Counted from the first letter of the stretch, positions 23,477-33,382 are shown. The stretch is DNA of 64,000 nucleotides from Chitinophaga vietnamensis (GCF_902167635.1 NZ_CABHMS010000012.1:62001-126000); one strand, 5' to 3'. Numbers and translations are program-made. The notes: generated by a model not told the origin, from the letters alone.

Positions 23477-25918
23477 ATGCACTCAAGGATATCAGGAATA
23501 TTGGCATTGGTACTATTCATATTGACCGTAGGTAAGGCATCTGCAGCAGATCCGGAGGAAGAGAAAACAGGCGCCATCCGGGGCAAAGTGTATACATCAG
23601 ACGCCAAAGCAGCGGCAGATGTACTAGTACTGATCCGCGAAACGAATACCACCACCGTTACCGGCGATGATGGCTCATTTGTCTTTTATCATATTACCCC
23701 GGGTAGCTATGACCTGACCGTTTCCGTAACAGGACATAACACTGTTGTAGAAAGAATAACGGTGAGCGGCGGCAAAACCACCAACATCTCCCTGAAATTA
23801 ACCGCTTCCAGCAAGGCTTTGCAGGAAGTGGTGATAACAGGCGCCCAGCAAAGGCTTACGCGTGCGTCCACTTACGATGTGGCCAAGATGCCACTTAAAA
23901 ATATGGAGAACCCGCAGGTGTATTCTACCATTACCAAAGATCTGCTGCAACAGCAACAGGTATTTTCCGTGGATGATGCCATGCAGAATGCCACCGGCAT
24001 CACTAAAATGTGGGACGCCAGCGGCCGTGGCGGCGATGGCGGCAGCTACTATAACTCCCGCGGCTTCATCGTACAAAGCCAGCTGCGCAACGGCGTTGCG
24101 GGCAATGTTACCTCACGCATCGATGCCGCTAACCTGGAAAGAATAGAAGTGATCAAAGGCCCTTCCGCCACCTTGTTCGGCAGCAGCCTTACCTCTTATG
24201 GCGGCCTGATTAACCGTGTTACCAAAAAACCTTACGATCATTTTGGTGGCGAGGCCGGCTTTGCCGCCGGCAGCTATGGCTTTAAACGTTTCAGCGCCGA
24301 CGTAAATACCCCGCTTGATAAAGACCGCACCGTACTGCTGCGCGTAAATGCCGCTTACAATGATGAAGGCTCTTTCCGCGACTATGGCTTCAACCGGAAC
24401 ATCGCACTGGCGCCCAGTATCAGCTACCGCGCAAACGACCGCCTGTCTTTTAATTTTGATGTAGAATACTTCGCAGGACAAAACACCGGGTTGGGCGTAT
24501 TCTTCTTCTCTCCTGGCCAGAAGATCGCAGACCTGGGTACCGACCGTGCCGACAAATTACCCATAGATTATAAACGCGCTTACAGCTCCAATGACCTGTA
24601 CCAAACCTCCAGGGTCACTAACCTGGTCGGACAAATGAATTACAAGCTCTCAGATCAGTGGTCTATGCAAACCAACTTCACCAGCACCAACAGCTTTTCT
24701 GATGGCCCCTCGCCCTACTTCTACCTGCTGACCGACGCCCAGGTGAAGCCCGGCGCCGCTCCCGGCGCCAACTACATCTCCCGTAATGATCAACTCACGA
24801 ACAATAGCCGCGACCAGGTAACAGAGATACAACAGAACTTCAACGGCGATTTCAAAATTGGCAGTCTCAGGAACCGTTTTGTAGGCGGGCTCGATTTCTT
24901 CCATCATCACTCCGATCAGTTCTTTGCCGGCAACACCTATGATACCATCCCTTCTCACGGATACATTCCTACGTACCAGGACTTCAACCGCAGAAACCTG
25001 GATAAGGTATACGATACCAAAGGATATGCTTTCACCTACCCGCAAAAGTTTATCGCCAACACTTACAGCACCTACATTTCAGATGTGCTGAACATTACAG
25101 ATAACCTGCTGGTGCAAGCTGGCCTGCGCCTGGACTACTACGACTTTAAAGGTAATTACAACGATGCCACCGGCACTTACGCTGGCGGCTATACGCAAAC
25201 GGCTTTGTCGCCCAAGTTCGGGATCGTTTACCAGCCGGTAAAAGATATCGTGTCCTTGTTTGCCAACTATCAGAACGGTTTCACAAATAAACAAGGCGTT
25301 ACCGCTACGGGAAAAGCATTCAAGCCGGAACAGGCCAATCAGCTGGAAGGCGGTATGAAGCTCGCTTTGCTGGCAGGGAAGCTGACCGCCAGCCTGAGCT
25401 ATTATGAGATCCGTGTGAAAGATGTGATACGTGCAGACGCTGATCATCCCAACTTTTCCGTACAGGACGGAACGCAATACAGCAAAGGCATAGAGGCAGA
25501 AGTAGTTGCCAGTCCGCTGCGTGGCCTGGACATTGTGGCCGGCTATGCTTATAATGATTCGAAATACGAAAAGATCGGGAAAAATCTGGATGGCCTGAGA
25601 CCCGCCACCGCAGGCGCTCCCAGCGTTGCCAACCTCTGGGTCAGCTACCGTATTGGCAAGGGCCTTGTAAAAGGACTTGGATTTGGTATCGGCGGTATGT
25701 ACGCGAGCGATAATAAAGTGGTGAATGACGCTAACCTCGGCGCCTTTATCCTCCCTGCCTATGCGGTGTTGAACAGCAGCGTATTTTATGAAACCACCCG
25801 CCTCCGCCTGGGTATCAAAGTGAATAACCTTACCAACAAAGAATACTGGATCGGTTATTCCACCGTAAACCCGCAGCAGTTAAGGAGTTTCAACGGCAGT
25901 ATCGCATTTAAATTCTAG
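23477..25918 (+). CDS. TonB-dependent siderophore-type receptor
   Basis: This 813-residue outer membrane receptor has a signal peptide (residues 1-23), a carboxypeptidase-regulatory-like domain (about 32-115, GAIRGKVYTSDAKAAADVLV), a plug (about 130-255, with VFSVDDAMQNATGITKMWD and ERIEVIKGPSATLFGSSLTS) and a 22-strand barrel ending in GSIAFKF. The plug pattern and PEQANQLEGGMKLALLAGKL in the barrel are typical of ferric-siderophore receptors. It should import a chelated metal using TonB energy. No siderophore biosynthesis genes, SusD-like partner or inner membrane transporter are adjacent, so the ligand is uncertain. ATG 23477 is clear. It converges on the AsmA-like gene with a ten-base gap. 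Confidence 0.92.
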   Translation: MHSRISGILALVLFILTVGKASAADPEEEKTGAIRGKVYTSDAKAAADVLVLIRETNTTTVTGDDGSFVFYHITPGSYDLTVSVTGHNTVVERITVSGGKTTNISLKLTASSKALQEVVITGAQQRLTRASTYDVAKMPLKNMENPQVYSTITKDLLQQQQVFSVDDAMQNATGITKMWDASGRGGDGGSYYNSRGFIVQSQLRNGVAGNVTSRIDAANLERIEVIKGPSATLFGSSLTSYGGLINRVTKKPYDHFGGEAGFAAGSYGFKRFSADVNTPLDKDRTVLLRVNAAYNDEGSFRDYGFNRNIALAPSISYRANDRLSFNFDVEYFAGQNTGLGVFFFSPGQKIADLGTDRADKLPIDYKRAYSSNDLYQTSRVTNLVGQMNYKLSDQWSMQTNFTSTNSFSDGPSPYFYLLTDAQVKPGAAPGANYISRNDQLTNNSRDQVTEIQQNFNGDFKIGSLRNRFVGGLDFFHHHSDQFFAGNTYDTIPSHGYIPTYQDFNRRNLDKVYDTKGYAFTYPQKFIANTYSTYISDVLNITDNLLVQAGLRLDYYDFKGNYNDATGTYAGGYTQTALSPKFGIVYQPVKDIVSLFANYQNGFTNKQGVTATGKAFKPEQANQLEGGMKLALLAGKLTASLSYYEIRVKDVIRADADHPNFSVQDGTQYSKGIEAEVVASPLRGLDIVAGYAYNDSKYEKIGKNLDGLRPATAGAPSVANLWVSYRIGKGLVKGLGFGIGGMYASDNKVVNDANLGAFILPAYAVLNSSVFYETTRLRLGIKVNNLTNKEYWIGYSTVNPQQLRSFNGSIAFKF

Positions 25919-25928
25919 TTATCGTCAT

Positions 25929-28349
25929 TCAATTATCTCCCTTGCCCAGTTTGATCTTCACCTTCCCGTCTTTTTCGGATACGGCGTGGAGATGGATGAT
26001 AATACCTTTCCTGCTCCGGCGCCGTTTCTCTTCTTTATCGGTGATATCGGCGTCTTTCTGCGGATTGCGCAAGGGAATATCCAGGCTGATATTGGTGCCG
26101 CCATTGAGGCCGTAAACGCCCTGCATATCGATATTTACGGCGCTGGAGGCAATGGTCATAGGAGGAATGAATATCTTGCTGCCATCTATCCGGAAAGTGT
26201 TGCTGAGGTTTTCAAACGTAATGCTGTCCAGGTGGCGCCGGCGGAATACAAATTGCCCGATATCTTCCAGCGGCCCGAAATGCAGCAGGGCGCCCTGTTT
26301 CAGGTTAAAGCTCACAGAGCCGGAGAGGGAATGTTTGGCCAGCGCGCCGTTGTCCAGCACATTGCCTTTCAGGTCGGCCTTTGCAGACACGGTACCACGG
26401 AGGTTTTTCGAAGACAAGGCCTCCATCCCGAAATTATCGAAGGCATAGAACAGCTGGCTGATACTCACATTGTTCATATTCGCATTCAGCTTGAAAATAT
26501 TGTTATTGCCCTGCTGATGCACATTACCTTTCACCTGTAGGCTGCCGCCGGCATGTTGCAGGGATATCTGGTTCAGGAGTATATCCGTTTGCGTTAGTAG
26601 CAGCGACGCTTTCACCTGCTGGGCAGTAAAATGTTTATATACCAGTTTGTTCAGCAGTACCTGCATGTTCACGTTGCTGGCTGCCAGCATCTGATCGAGC
26701 TGCTGCGACACCTTGCCCATCCTGGCTTTGCGGGCTGCTACGGCAGCTTTCCCTTTCTTTCTCGGCGCAAGGAAAGATTTAAATTCATTCAGATCGATCT
26801 GCTCGCTCCGGATATTCCAATCGATCACGATCTTCTCCGGCGCTGAAAAATAGAAGTGAAGAATATCTTTCACTTTGCCATCCATCTGCAAATTGCTGTG
26901 CCCTGTTTGCAGGCGGATGTTTTCCAGGAGCAGGTCCTGCCCGGTGAAACGCAGGGTGGCGCTGCAATCGTGGAACGACAGTTCACGGGGCAGGTAAACA
27001 AAATTGCTCTTGCTCACCTGTGCGATGCCTCGCAAAGAAGAAGGCGTTTGATCATCTTTCAGCACGGGGCCTGTATAATACAAATCTACATTCGCATTGC
27101 CTTCACTGAACTGCAAAGGCATATCCTGCGATGCATTGAGATCGGTTAAAGGGAACTGCGACCTGAAATGCCCGCGCAGCAAGGGCTGCTTGAGGTTCAC
27201 CACGCGGATGGTGTCAGCCTTGATATTTACGCCGGATAATTTTGCGGAGAGATTAAAAATATTAACTGCTGAATTTTCATCGTTATGCCCTGCGGTGGGT
27301 ATCACTTCATTGTTGAAACGACCGGTAAAACTGCAATCTGTCCATTCTCCCATACTGGTAGTGAGCACGTTGTTAGCCGTTTTCCAGGTCACAACTACAT
27401 GCGGAGTATCGCGGTATTTCATATGGCCGTTCAGCTCTGCTTCTGCATCCAGCGGGGCGCCAAGGCCAATAGTATTGAGTTTGGAAGAGATATTGGGAGA
27501 AAGCCAGGAGGCGGCCTCGCTCAACAATACCTGGTTGACATTGATCAGGAGATGGAAGGCAGGCGGTTGTGTTGCAAATACAAAATCTCCCTTTATCTTC
27601 ACTGGTTTACCATCTATCCTGATCTCCTGCTGCGGAATATCCAATACGCGGGAATGCTTGTTGAACGTAACATCCAGGCGCATGTCCATGACTTTGCCTT
27701 TCAGGTAACTGCCTTTGCTGGTATTAAATGCAAAGCTGTGTGAAAGGATATTTGTATTGAGATGGATGGCGAGACTGGAATCGAAGCTTTGTACTTTTCC
27801 CTCCAGTGATTTGATCTCCAGGTCGAACAGTTTCAGTTTCTGCCGGTTGTCGATCACAAAGCGGATATGATCCAGTATGATCTTGCGGAAATCGGCCTGG
27901 CGGCCGGGCGTCTTTTTCGGGGCATTCTCCTTTCTCTGGAGCACATAGGTATTACTGTAGCCTGTACTGTCCGTAAACAGGCGGATAGCGCCATCTTGCA
28001 GGGTAATTTCTTTCACATCTACGTGCTTGCGTAACAGTGACCACGTGTTCACCCGTACGAAAATATAGTCCACATCCAGCAGCGGCTGCTGGTGTTGCGC
28101 ATAGAGGCTGTCGCGCAGCACTACTTTCTTCAATGCGATCGAGATATTCGGAAAACTCCTGATGAGCGAGGGTTCCATGTCTTCTATCGTCAGCTGTCCA
28201 TTGATCCGTTCATTGGCCTGTGTCGTTATCTGCGCCAGGAAAGCGGCTTTGTTAGCATGAATATACCAGGCGGCGCACAGCAACAGTACCAGCATAAGCG
28301 CCACCAGCGATCCTCCTGCAATAAGCCCGATCCTTAACCATTTTCGCAT
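25929..28349 (-). CDS. AsmA-family protein
   Basis: This 806-residue protein has one N-terminal membrane helix (residues 7-30, LIAGGSLVALMLVLLLCAAW) and a long periplasmic part. The region just after the helix (INGQLTIEDMEPSLIRSFPN, then ISIALKKVVLRDSL) and the C-terminal part (LRGTVSAKADLKGNVLDNGA, then LSGSVSFNLKQGALLHFGPL) are typical of AsmA-like proteins. Members of the AsmA/TamB group form elongated beta-groove structures thought to move phospholipids or support outer membrane assembly. A short basic C-terminus (EKRRRSRKGIIIHLHAVSEK) ends it. The upstream gap contains palindrome F. Its promoter could not be defined. Confidence 0.85.
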   Translation of the reverse strand: MRKWLRIGLIAGGSLVALMLVLLLCAAWYIHANKAAFLAQITTQANERINGQLTIEDMEPSLIRSFPNISIALKKVVLRDSLYAQHQQPLLDVDYIFVRVNTWSLLRKHVDVKEITLQDGAIRLFTDSTGYSNTYVLQRKENAPKKTPGRQADFRKIILDHIRFVIDNRQKLKLFDLEIKSLEGKVQSFDSSLAIHLNTNILSHSFAFNTSKGSYLKGKVMDMRLDVTFNKHSRVLDIPQQEIRIDGKPVKIKGDFVFATQPPAFHLLINVNQVLLSEAASWLSPNISSKLNTIGLGAPLDAEAELNGHMKYRDTPHVVVTWKTANNVLTTSMGEWTDCSFTGRFNNEVIPTAGHNDENSAVNIFNLSAKLSGVNIKADTIRVVNLKQPLLRGHFRSQFPLTDLNASQDMPLQFSEGNANVDLYYTGPVLKDDQTPSSLRGIAQVSKSNFVYLPRELSFHDCSATLRFTGQDLLLENIRLQTGHSNLQMDGKVKDILHFYFSAPEKIVIDWNIRSEQIDLNEFKSFLAPRKKGKAAVAARKARMGKVSQQLDQMLAASNVNMQVLLNKLVYKHFTAQQVKASLLLTQTDILLNQISLQHAGGSLQVKGNVHQQGNNNIFKLNANMNNVSISQLFYAFDNFGMEALSSKNLRGTVSAKADLKGNVLDNGALAKHSLSGSVSFNLKQGALLHFGPLEDIGQFVFRRRHLDSITFENLSNTFRIDGSKIFIPPMTIASSAVNIDMQGVYGLNGGTNISLDIPLRNPQKDADITDKEEKRRRSRKGIIIHLHAVSEKDGKVKIKLGKGDN

Positions 28350-28397
28350 ACATACAGTTTAAGTGATAAACATTGGAAACAGGAAAACTGTTCGGGG

Positions 28398-28512
28398 ATT
28401 TTTGGATTTATGGATTTTCGGATTTATGGATTTAATGGAAGCGAAGACAAACAATATTGCCATCTCCGCTTCCATTAAATCCATAAATCCGAAAATCCTT
28501 AAATCCAAAAAT
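28398..28512. repeat. Long palindrome F (46-bp arms, one mismatch)
   Basis: The arm 28398-28443 is the reverse complement of 28467-28512 with one mismatch. The left arm contains a direct repeat, GGATTTATGGATTTTC followed by GGATTTATGGATTTAA. The right arm ends on the first base of the thioredoxin-like stop complement. The flanking genes are both on the minus strand, so it lies between the end of the thioredoxin gene and the start region of the AsmA-like gene. Confidence 0.9.
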
Positions 28513-29042
28513 TATCTCCGCGCAAAGCGCGCACGGATCGCATCCAGCGCGGACGCGCCCAGCCGGGAAGTTTTCTGTAGTACGGTGATGAAATAATCCA
28601 CTTCTTCTTTTTCGGAAGGACAACCAACGTTTTTCAGTTGGCCATCGGCGGCGGCCATGCGGCTATCGGCGAGGAGTTTGCCGTGATCGTCTAATACGAG
28701 CCAGAACGGAATGCCTTGCTCATCGCCATGATAATTTTTCAGGAGATCAGCGCCGCCGGGGTTTTCCAATGCTTTGTTGTTGGGGCTTTCCTGCACGGTG
28801 ATATGACGTATCACATAGTTATCATCGAATGATTTTTTGCAGACAGCATCATTCATGGCAGTATCCATGCGATGGCACCATCCGCACCAGGAAGCGTGAA
28901 AAATAATGAATACCTTTTTCTTTTCTTTGGAGGCCTGTATGCCGGCTTCTTTGATCACCTGGCTGGCTGGCAGCGGAGAGGCTTGCTGCGCATGGGCTAA
29001 CGCGGAAAAACATACCGCAAGTAAGAGGAAGAATGTTTTCAT
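28512..29042 (-). CDS. Exported thioredoxin-family protein
   Basis: This 176-residue protein has a signal peptide (residues 1-18, MKTFFLLLAVCFSALAHA) and a thioredoxin fold with the redox motif CGWC in FIIFHASWCGWCHRMDTAMN at about residues 45-64. The cis-proline region is seen as GIPFWLVLDDHGKLLADSR. An additional lone cysteine is in NVGCPSEKEE. It should reduce or oxidise disulfides in the periplasm, but its partner is unknown. The ATG at 29042 is natural. It lies between palindromes F and G, so its mRNA ends in F, and lepA ends in G just upstream. Confidence 0.88.
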   Translation of the reverse strand: MKTFFLLLAVCFSALAHAQQASPLPASQVIKEAGIQASKEKKKVFIIFHASWCGWCHRMDTAMNDAVCKKSFDDNYVIRHITVQESPNNKALENPGGADLLKNYHGDEQGIPFWLVLDDHGKLLADSRMAAADGQLKNVGCPSEKEEVDYFITVLQKTSRLGASALDAIRARFARR

Positions 29043-29043
29043 T

Positions 29044-29136
29044 TAGCTATTTGTTTATTTTGTTATTTAGATATTTGGTTCAATTTAGGAACTAATCTGA
29101 ACCAAATATCTAAATAACAAAATAAACAAATAACTA
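29044..29136. repeat. Long palindrome G (38-bp arms, one mismatch)
   Basis: The arm 29044-29081 (starting TAGCTATTTGTTTATTTTGT) is the reverse complement of 29099-29136 with one mismatch, around a 17-base loop. It is A/T-rich, unlike palindromes A, I and J. It begins next to the thioredoxin-like start codon and ends two bases before the lepA stop complement, filling the tandem gap completely. Confidence 0.88.
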
Positions 29137-29138
29137 CA

Positions 29139-30932
29139 TTAATCATCGAGTTTGAGGACGGCGAGGAATGCTTCCTGCGGCACTTCTACGTTACCGATCT
29201 GGCGCATACGTTTCTTACCTTCTTTCTGTTTCTCGAGAAGTTTACGCTTACGGGAGATGTCGCCGCCATAACATTTGGCGGTAACGTCTTTACGCATGGC
29301 GCTGATATTTTCACGTGCCACGATTTTGGCGCCGATGGCGGCTTGTATGGCAATGAGGAATTGCTGGCGTGGCAACAGTTCTTTCAGTTTTTCGCAGAGT
29401 TTGCGGCCAAAGTCCTGCGCACGGCTGCGGTGGATCAATGCGCTGAGGGCATCCACTTTATCGCCGTTGAGGAGGATATCCATTTTCACGATATCGCTGT
29501 CGCGGAAGCCGATCGGCGTATAGTCGAAGGAAGCATAGCCGCGGGTCTGGCTTTTAAGTTTATCGTAAAAGTCGAATACGATTTCGGTGAGCGGCAGTTC
29601 AAACATCAGTTCCACACGGGTGGTGGTGAGGTAGCTCTGGTTGAGCAGGATGCCGCGTTTGCCGAGGCACAACGTCATGATGTTACCGATGTATTCCGGT
29701 TTGGTGATGATCTGCGCGCGGATGAAAGGTTCTTCGATCCTTTCCAGCTTGGTAGGGTCGGGCATTTCAGCCGGGTTGTTCACCTGTATTACTTTCTCTT
29801 TTGTATCGTGGGCGATGAAGCCTACGTTGGGCACGGTGGTGATCACGGTTTGATTGAACTCTCTTTCGAGGCGTTCCTGGATGATCTCCATGTGCAGCAT
29901 GCCGAGGAAGCCGCAGCGGAAGCCGAAGCCCAGCGCCTGCGAGGTTTCCAGCTCATAGGTGAGCGAGGCATCGTTGAGCTGGAGCTTGTCCATGCAATCG
30001 CGCAGCTCTTCGAAGTCTTCTGTCACTACCGGGAAGATACCGGCAAATACCATCGGCTTCACTTCCTGGAAGCCTTTGATGCCCTCCAGGCAAGGGTTGC
30101 TGGCGAGGGTGATGGTATCCCCCACTTTCACTTCCTTGGCGTTCTTGATACCGGTGATGATATAGCCTACGTCGCCGGTGGTGACGATATTTTTAGGTTC
30201 GAGGCCCAGTTTGAGGATACCCACTTCATCGGCTTCATATTCTTCACCAGTGTTTACAAACTGGATCTTGTCGCCTTTTTTGATAGTACCGTTGAAGATG
30301 CGGAAATAGGCGATGATACCGCGGAAAGAGTTGAATACGCTGTCGAAGATGAGCGCCTGCAGCGGGGCTTCAGGTTCGCCTTTCGGAGCGGGGATGCGGG
30401 TTACGATCGCTTCAAGTATCTCCTCAATGCCGATACCGGTTTTACCGGAGGCCAGGAGGATATCTTCATCCTTCACACCAATCAGTTCAATGATCTGGTC
30501 TTTCACCTCTTCGATCATCGCGCCGGGCATATCAATTTTGTTGATCACCGGGATGATCTCAAGATCGTTTTCCAGTGCGAGGTAGAGGTTGGAGATGGTT
30601 TGCGCCTGGATACCCTGGGCGGCGTCTACCAGTAGCAGCGCGCCTTCGCAGGCGGCCAGCGCGCGGGATACTTCGTAAGAGAAGTCCACGTGGCCGGGGG
30701 TATCGATCAGGTTAAAGATATATTTTTCGCCGTTCTTGGCGGTGTAGTTCATTTGAATAGCGTGGCTCTTGATGGTGATACCTTTCTCACGTTCCAGGTC
30801 CATGTCATCCAGCACCTGCGCCTGCATGTCGCGGTCAGAAATTGTTTTGGTAAACTCCAATAAGCGGTCTGCCAGGGTGCTCTTCCCGTGGTCAATATGG
30901 GCAATGATACAAAAATTACGAATATTCTTCAT
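29139..30932 (-). CDS. lepA: Translation elongation factor 4 (LepA)
   Basis: LepA is a ribosome-associated GTPase that affects translocation and ribosome assembly. The G1 loop [14 protein letters not shown] is near residues 10-23, [16 protein letters not shown] at about 77-92 (G3) and NKIDMPGA at about 131-138 (G4). The C-terminal domain unique to LepA ([20 protein letters not shown], then [20 protein letters not shown]) is complete. The ATG at 30932 gives [20 protein letters not shown] and the usual 597 residues; an upstream in-frame extension lacks family character. A -7 box (TACCTTTG, minus strand) at 30997-30990 lies about 58 bases upstream. Its stop is beside palindrome G. Confidence 0.98.
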   Translation of the reverse strand: MKNIRNFCIIAHIDHGKSTLADRLLEFTKTISDRDMQAQVLDDMDLEREKGITIKSHAIQMNYTAKNGEKYIFNLIDTPGHVDFSYEVSRALAACEGALLLVDAAQGIQAQTISNLYLALENDLEIIPVINKIDMPGAMIEEVKDQIIELIGVKDEDILLASGKTGIGIEEILEAIVTRIPAPKGEPEAPLQALIFDSVFNSFRGIIAYFRIFNGTIKKGDKIQFVNTGEEYEADEVGILKLGLEPKNIVTTGDVGYIITGIKNAKEVKVGDTITLASNPCLEGIKGFQEVKPMVFAGIFPVVTEDFEELRDCMDKLQLNDASLTYELETSQALGFGFRCGFLGMLHMEIIQERLEREFNQTVITTVPNVGFIAHDTKEKVIQVNNPAEMPDPTKLERIEEPFIRAQIITKPEYIGNIMTLCLGKRGILLNQSYLTTTRVELMFELPLTEIVFDFYDKLKSQTRGYASFDYTPIGFRDSDIVKMDILLNGDKVDALSALIHRSRAQDFGRKLCEKLKELLPRQQFLIAIQAAIGAKIVARENISAMRKDVTAKCYGGDISRKRKLLEKQKEGKKRMRQIGNVEVPQEAFLAVLKLDD

Positions 30933-30989
30933 ATGATATTTTGCTGGTCCAAAGGCTTGTCTAGCAGTCCTTATAACCTTTTCAGCCTG

Positions 30990-30997
30990 CAAAGGTA
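30990..30997 (-). promoter_or_regulatory. Predicted -7 promoter element of lepA
   Basis: On the minus strand this reads TACCTTTG, an exact TAnnTTTG. It gives a leader of about 50 bases before the lepA ATG and argues against the longer reading of lepA, which would start at almost the same place. No -33 element is clear. Confidence 0.4.
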
Positions 30998-31105
30998 TTA
31001 AAATTAGTTCATTAGTTTGTGCGCTGTGAGTAATTAGTTACACACAGCTTTTTTTGACGGAATGATTAATTATCTGCATCTTAGTGATGACCAATTATCA
31101 CATAT

Positions 31106-31363
31106 ATGGAACTCGTACAACAATTCGAAGCCGCTGTAGCAGCCAGCAAAACGCTGACAGAAAAACCCTCCAACGAAACCCTGCTGCAACTCTATGCTTT
31201 ATACAAACAGGGCACTACCGGCGACATCGACACCCCTCCTCCTGCCAACCCTTTTGATTTTGTAGCGAAAGCCAAACACGAAGCATGGGAATCACTGAAG
31301 GGCAAAAGCAAAGAGGCAGCCATGCAGGAATACATCGATCTAATCAGGAAGCTCAAGGGCTAA
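31106..31363 (+). CDS. Acyl-CoA-binding protein
   Basis: This 85-residue protein is a bacterial acyl-CoA-binding protein, a four-helix bundle that buffers long-chain acyl-CoA in the cytoplasm. The family pattern is clear: LLQLYALYKQGTTGDIDTPP at residues 26-45, with the tyrosine and lysine that contact the CoA phosphate, then FDFVAKAKHEAWESLKGKSK (residues 50-69) and EAAMQEYIDLIRKLKG. Length is normal. Homologues are common in eukaryotes and scattered in bacteria, including Bacteroidota. It is transcribed alone, divergent from lepA, and followed by tandem AATTAAG repeats. Confidence 0.92.
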   Translation: MELVQQFEAAVAASKTLTEKPSNETLLQLYALYKQGTTGDIDTPPPANPFDFVAKAKHEAWESLKGKSKEAAMQEYIDLIRKLKG

Positions 31364-31372
31364 ATAATATTA

Positions 31373-31437
31373 ATTACGAATTAAGAATTAAGAATTAAGA
31401 ATTACGGATCTAAGCGGAGAAGCACTTGAAGCGCTTC
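31373..31437. repeat. Half-element with AATTAAG direct repeats and a core-like fragment
   Basis: After the acyl-CoA-binding gene, ATTACGAATTAAGAATTAAG continues with further AGAATTA copies to ATTACGG, about four seven-base repeats. It then has GAAGCACTTGAAGCGCTTCC, which includes a degenerate form of the GCCCTTGAAGCGCT core. It looks like one arm plus part of the core of a palindrome such as D or A, without its partner arm. Confidence 0.6.
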
Positions 31438-31472
31438 CACAGCCGCTGTCAGGCAATCTCCGCGAAATGACG

Positions 31473-31480
31473 TACTTTTG
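31473..31480 (+). promoter_or_regulatory. Predicted -7 element of rocD, possibly leaderless mRNA
   Basis: TACTTTTG is an exact TAnnTTTG and ends only five bases before the rocD ATG at 31486. A normal start distance places transcription on or next to the ATG. No -33 TTTG is visible. Confidence 0.4.
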
Positions 31481-31485
31481 AAATT

Positions 31486-32724
31486 ATGATACCAGCATTC
31501 ACGATCAGCGAAAGAACCCAGCATTACCTGGCACTGGAAGAACAGTATGGCGCGCACAACTATCACCCTTTACCGGTTGTATTGGAGCGCGGCGAGGGCG
31601 TATATCTGTGGGATGTAGACGGTAAACGTTACTACGATTTTTTATCAGGATATTCCGCCGTGAACCAGGGGCATTGCCACCCCAAGATCATTGCCACTCT
31701 TATAGAACAGGCACAGAAGCTCACGCTCACCTCCCGCGCTTTTCATAGCGACCTGCTGGGAGAATATGCGCAATATATCACGCAATATTTCGGCTACGAC
31801 AAAGTACTGCCGATGAATACCGGCGTTGAAGCCGTGGAAACCGCGCTGAAACTGGCCCGCCGCTGGGGATACCTCGTAAAGGGCATCCCGGAAAACAAGG
31901 CTAAGATCATTGTATGCGCCAACAATTTCCATGGCCGTACGCTCAACGTGATCTCTTTCAGCAGCGATCCTACCGCCCGCAACCATTACGGTCCTTTCAT
32001 GCCGGGCTATGAAGTGATCCCGTTCAACAGCCTGCCTGCGCTGGAACAGGCCTTGCAGGATAAAAATGTTGCCGGCTTCCTTGTAGAGCCCATCCAGGGC
32101 GAAGCAGGCGTGATGGTGCCGGATGAAGGCTACCTCGCGCAAGCCCGTCAATACTGCCAGGATGCTAATGTGCTCTTCATCGCCGATGAAATACAGACCG
32201 GCCTCGCCCGCACCGGCAAGATGCTGGCCTGCGACCATGAAAATGTAAGGCCGGATATCCTCATCCTCGGCAAAGCCTTATCCGGCGGTACTTTGCCGGT
32301 AAGCGCCGTATTGGCCGACGATGAAATCATGCTCACTATCAAACCTGGCGAACACGGCTCCACCTATGGCGGCAACCCGCTCGCCTGCAAAGTGGCCATC
32401 ACCGCATTACAGGTACTGAAAGATGAACATATGGCCGACAATGCCGCTGCTATGGGCGAACTGCTCCGTAATGGCCTGCGTCAGCTGCAATCACCATATA
32501 TCACCACCGTGCGCGGTAAAGGATTGCTCGACGCCATCGTGATCAAACACGATGACCCCGAAGCCGCCTGGGACCTCTGCCTGGTGCTGAAAGAACACGG
32601 CCTGCTCGCCAAGCCAACACATGGCGATAAAATACGCTTCGCGCCTCCCCTGTGCATCAATGCCACACAGGTACAGGAGTGCATTCACCTGATCCAGAAA
32701 AGCCTCGAAAAGGCTTTCAGCTAA
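31486..32724 (+). CDS. rocD: Ornithine--oxo-acid transaminase
   Basis: RocD moves the delta-amino group of ornithine to 2-oxoglutarate, giving glutamate semialdehyde that PruA then oxidises. The class III aminotransferase features are present: [14 protein letters not shown] near residue 60, [20 protein letters not shown] near 107-126, [14 protein letters not shown] near 231-244 and the PLP lysine in [17 protein letters not shown] near 260. At 412 residues length is normal. ATG 31486 is clear. The following membrane protein starts 15 bases downstream and may be co-transcribed. Confidence 0.95.
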   Translation: MIPAFTISERTQHYLALEEQYGAHNYHPLPVVLERGEGVYLWDVDGKRYYDFLSGYSAVNQGHCHPKIIATLIEQAQKLTLTSRAFHSDLLGEYAQYITQYFGYDKVLPMNTGVEAVETALKLARRWGYLVKGIPENKAKIIVCANNFHGRTLNVISFSSDPTARNHYGPFMPGYEVIPFNSLPALEQALQDKNVAGFLVEPIQGEAGVMVPDEGYLAQARQYCQDANVLFIADEIQTGLARTGKMLACDHENVRPDILILGKALSGGTLPVSAVLADDEIMLTIKPGEHGSTYGGNPLACKVAITALQVLKDEHMADNAAAMGELLRNGLRQLQSPYITTVRGKGLLDAIVIKHDDPEAAWDLCLVLKEHGLLAKPTHGDKIRFAPPLCINATQVQECIHLIQKSLEKAFS

Positions 32725-32739
32725 CCGGCCACATTTGAT

Positions 32740-33381
32740 ATGACCACATCATCAAAGGCGATCCGCAGTTCCGGATGGACGACCGATTTCCTCATAGGCT
32801 TCCCCGATGGCCTGTTCCTGCTGTTCTTTGCCACACAGGTGATCCAGGGGTTCGACCTCGAGGTACAAACCTTCTATAATATCCATCTCGCCATCCTCGC
32901 CGCAGGCGCCCTGCTCGTGATGTATGGCGCCTTCCAGGCCAACAGGGGCGACACACAACATGATAGCCCCCTGCTCACACCAGCGGAACGTAACAAGCTG
33001 CAAAAACTGGATATCAACGATGGCACCATCGAACAGATAGCGGAAGAAATGCAGAAAGATGCCCGGCTGTGGGAACAAACACTGGCTACGGAACAGGTAC
33101 AGGAAACTACGTTTAGCCGTATCCGTGCCATACGCAGTACGATCCTCACCGGCATCTTCTTCGTGGCAGGCGGCTGCCTTTCCTTCGGCCCTTTCCTGGC
33201 CAATGAAAATTTCGGCGCCGCCGCACAAACCAGTATGATGCTGGTTTTCCTGGGCTTAACCCTCTTCAGTTTCATTAAAGCGAAAGTAACCGCGCAACGC
33301 CCGCTGCTTGTCGTAATACGCTACTGGCTCATGGGCGCAGGCATCCTGGCAGGCGCCTGGATATTACATAAAGTGTGGTAG
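32740..33381 (+). CDS. VIT1/CCC1-like membrane protein
   Basis: This 213-residue membrane protein has about five hydrophobic segments (near residues 15-34, 45-65, 132-152, 160-180 and 192-210). The opening WTTDFLIGFPDGLFLLFFAT resembles the first helix of VIT1/CCC1 iron/manganese transporters, with an acidic residue preceding a glycine-rich helix, and the middle (residues 70-125) is a charged cytoplasmic helical region rich in E and Q, as in that family. Metal transport is therefore the best guess but not demonstrated. It starts 15 bases after rocD. Its stop lies one base from that of the convergent membrane protein. Confidence 0.5.
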   Translation: MTTSSKAIRSSGWTTDFLIGFPDGLFLLFFATQVIQGFDLEVQTFYNIHLAILAAGALLVMYGAFQANRGDTQHDSPLLTPAERNKLQKLDINDGTIEQIAEEMQKDARLWEQTLATEQVQETTFSRIRAIRSTILTGIFFVAGGCLSFGPFLANENFGAAAQTSMMLVFLGLTLFSFIKAKVTAQRPLLVVIRYWLMGAGILAGAWILHKVW

Positions 33382-33382
33382 A

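Noticed and set aside
29343-30635. Long plus-strand frame opposite lepA
   Set aside because: lepA is certain; the opposite frame has no family features.
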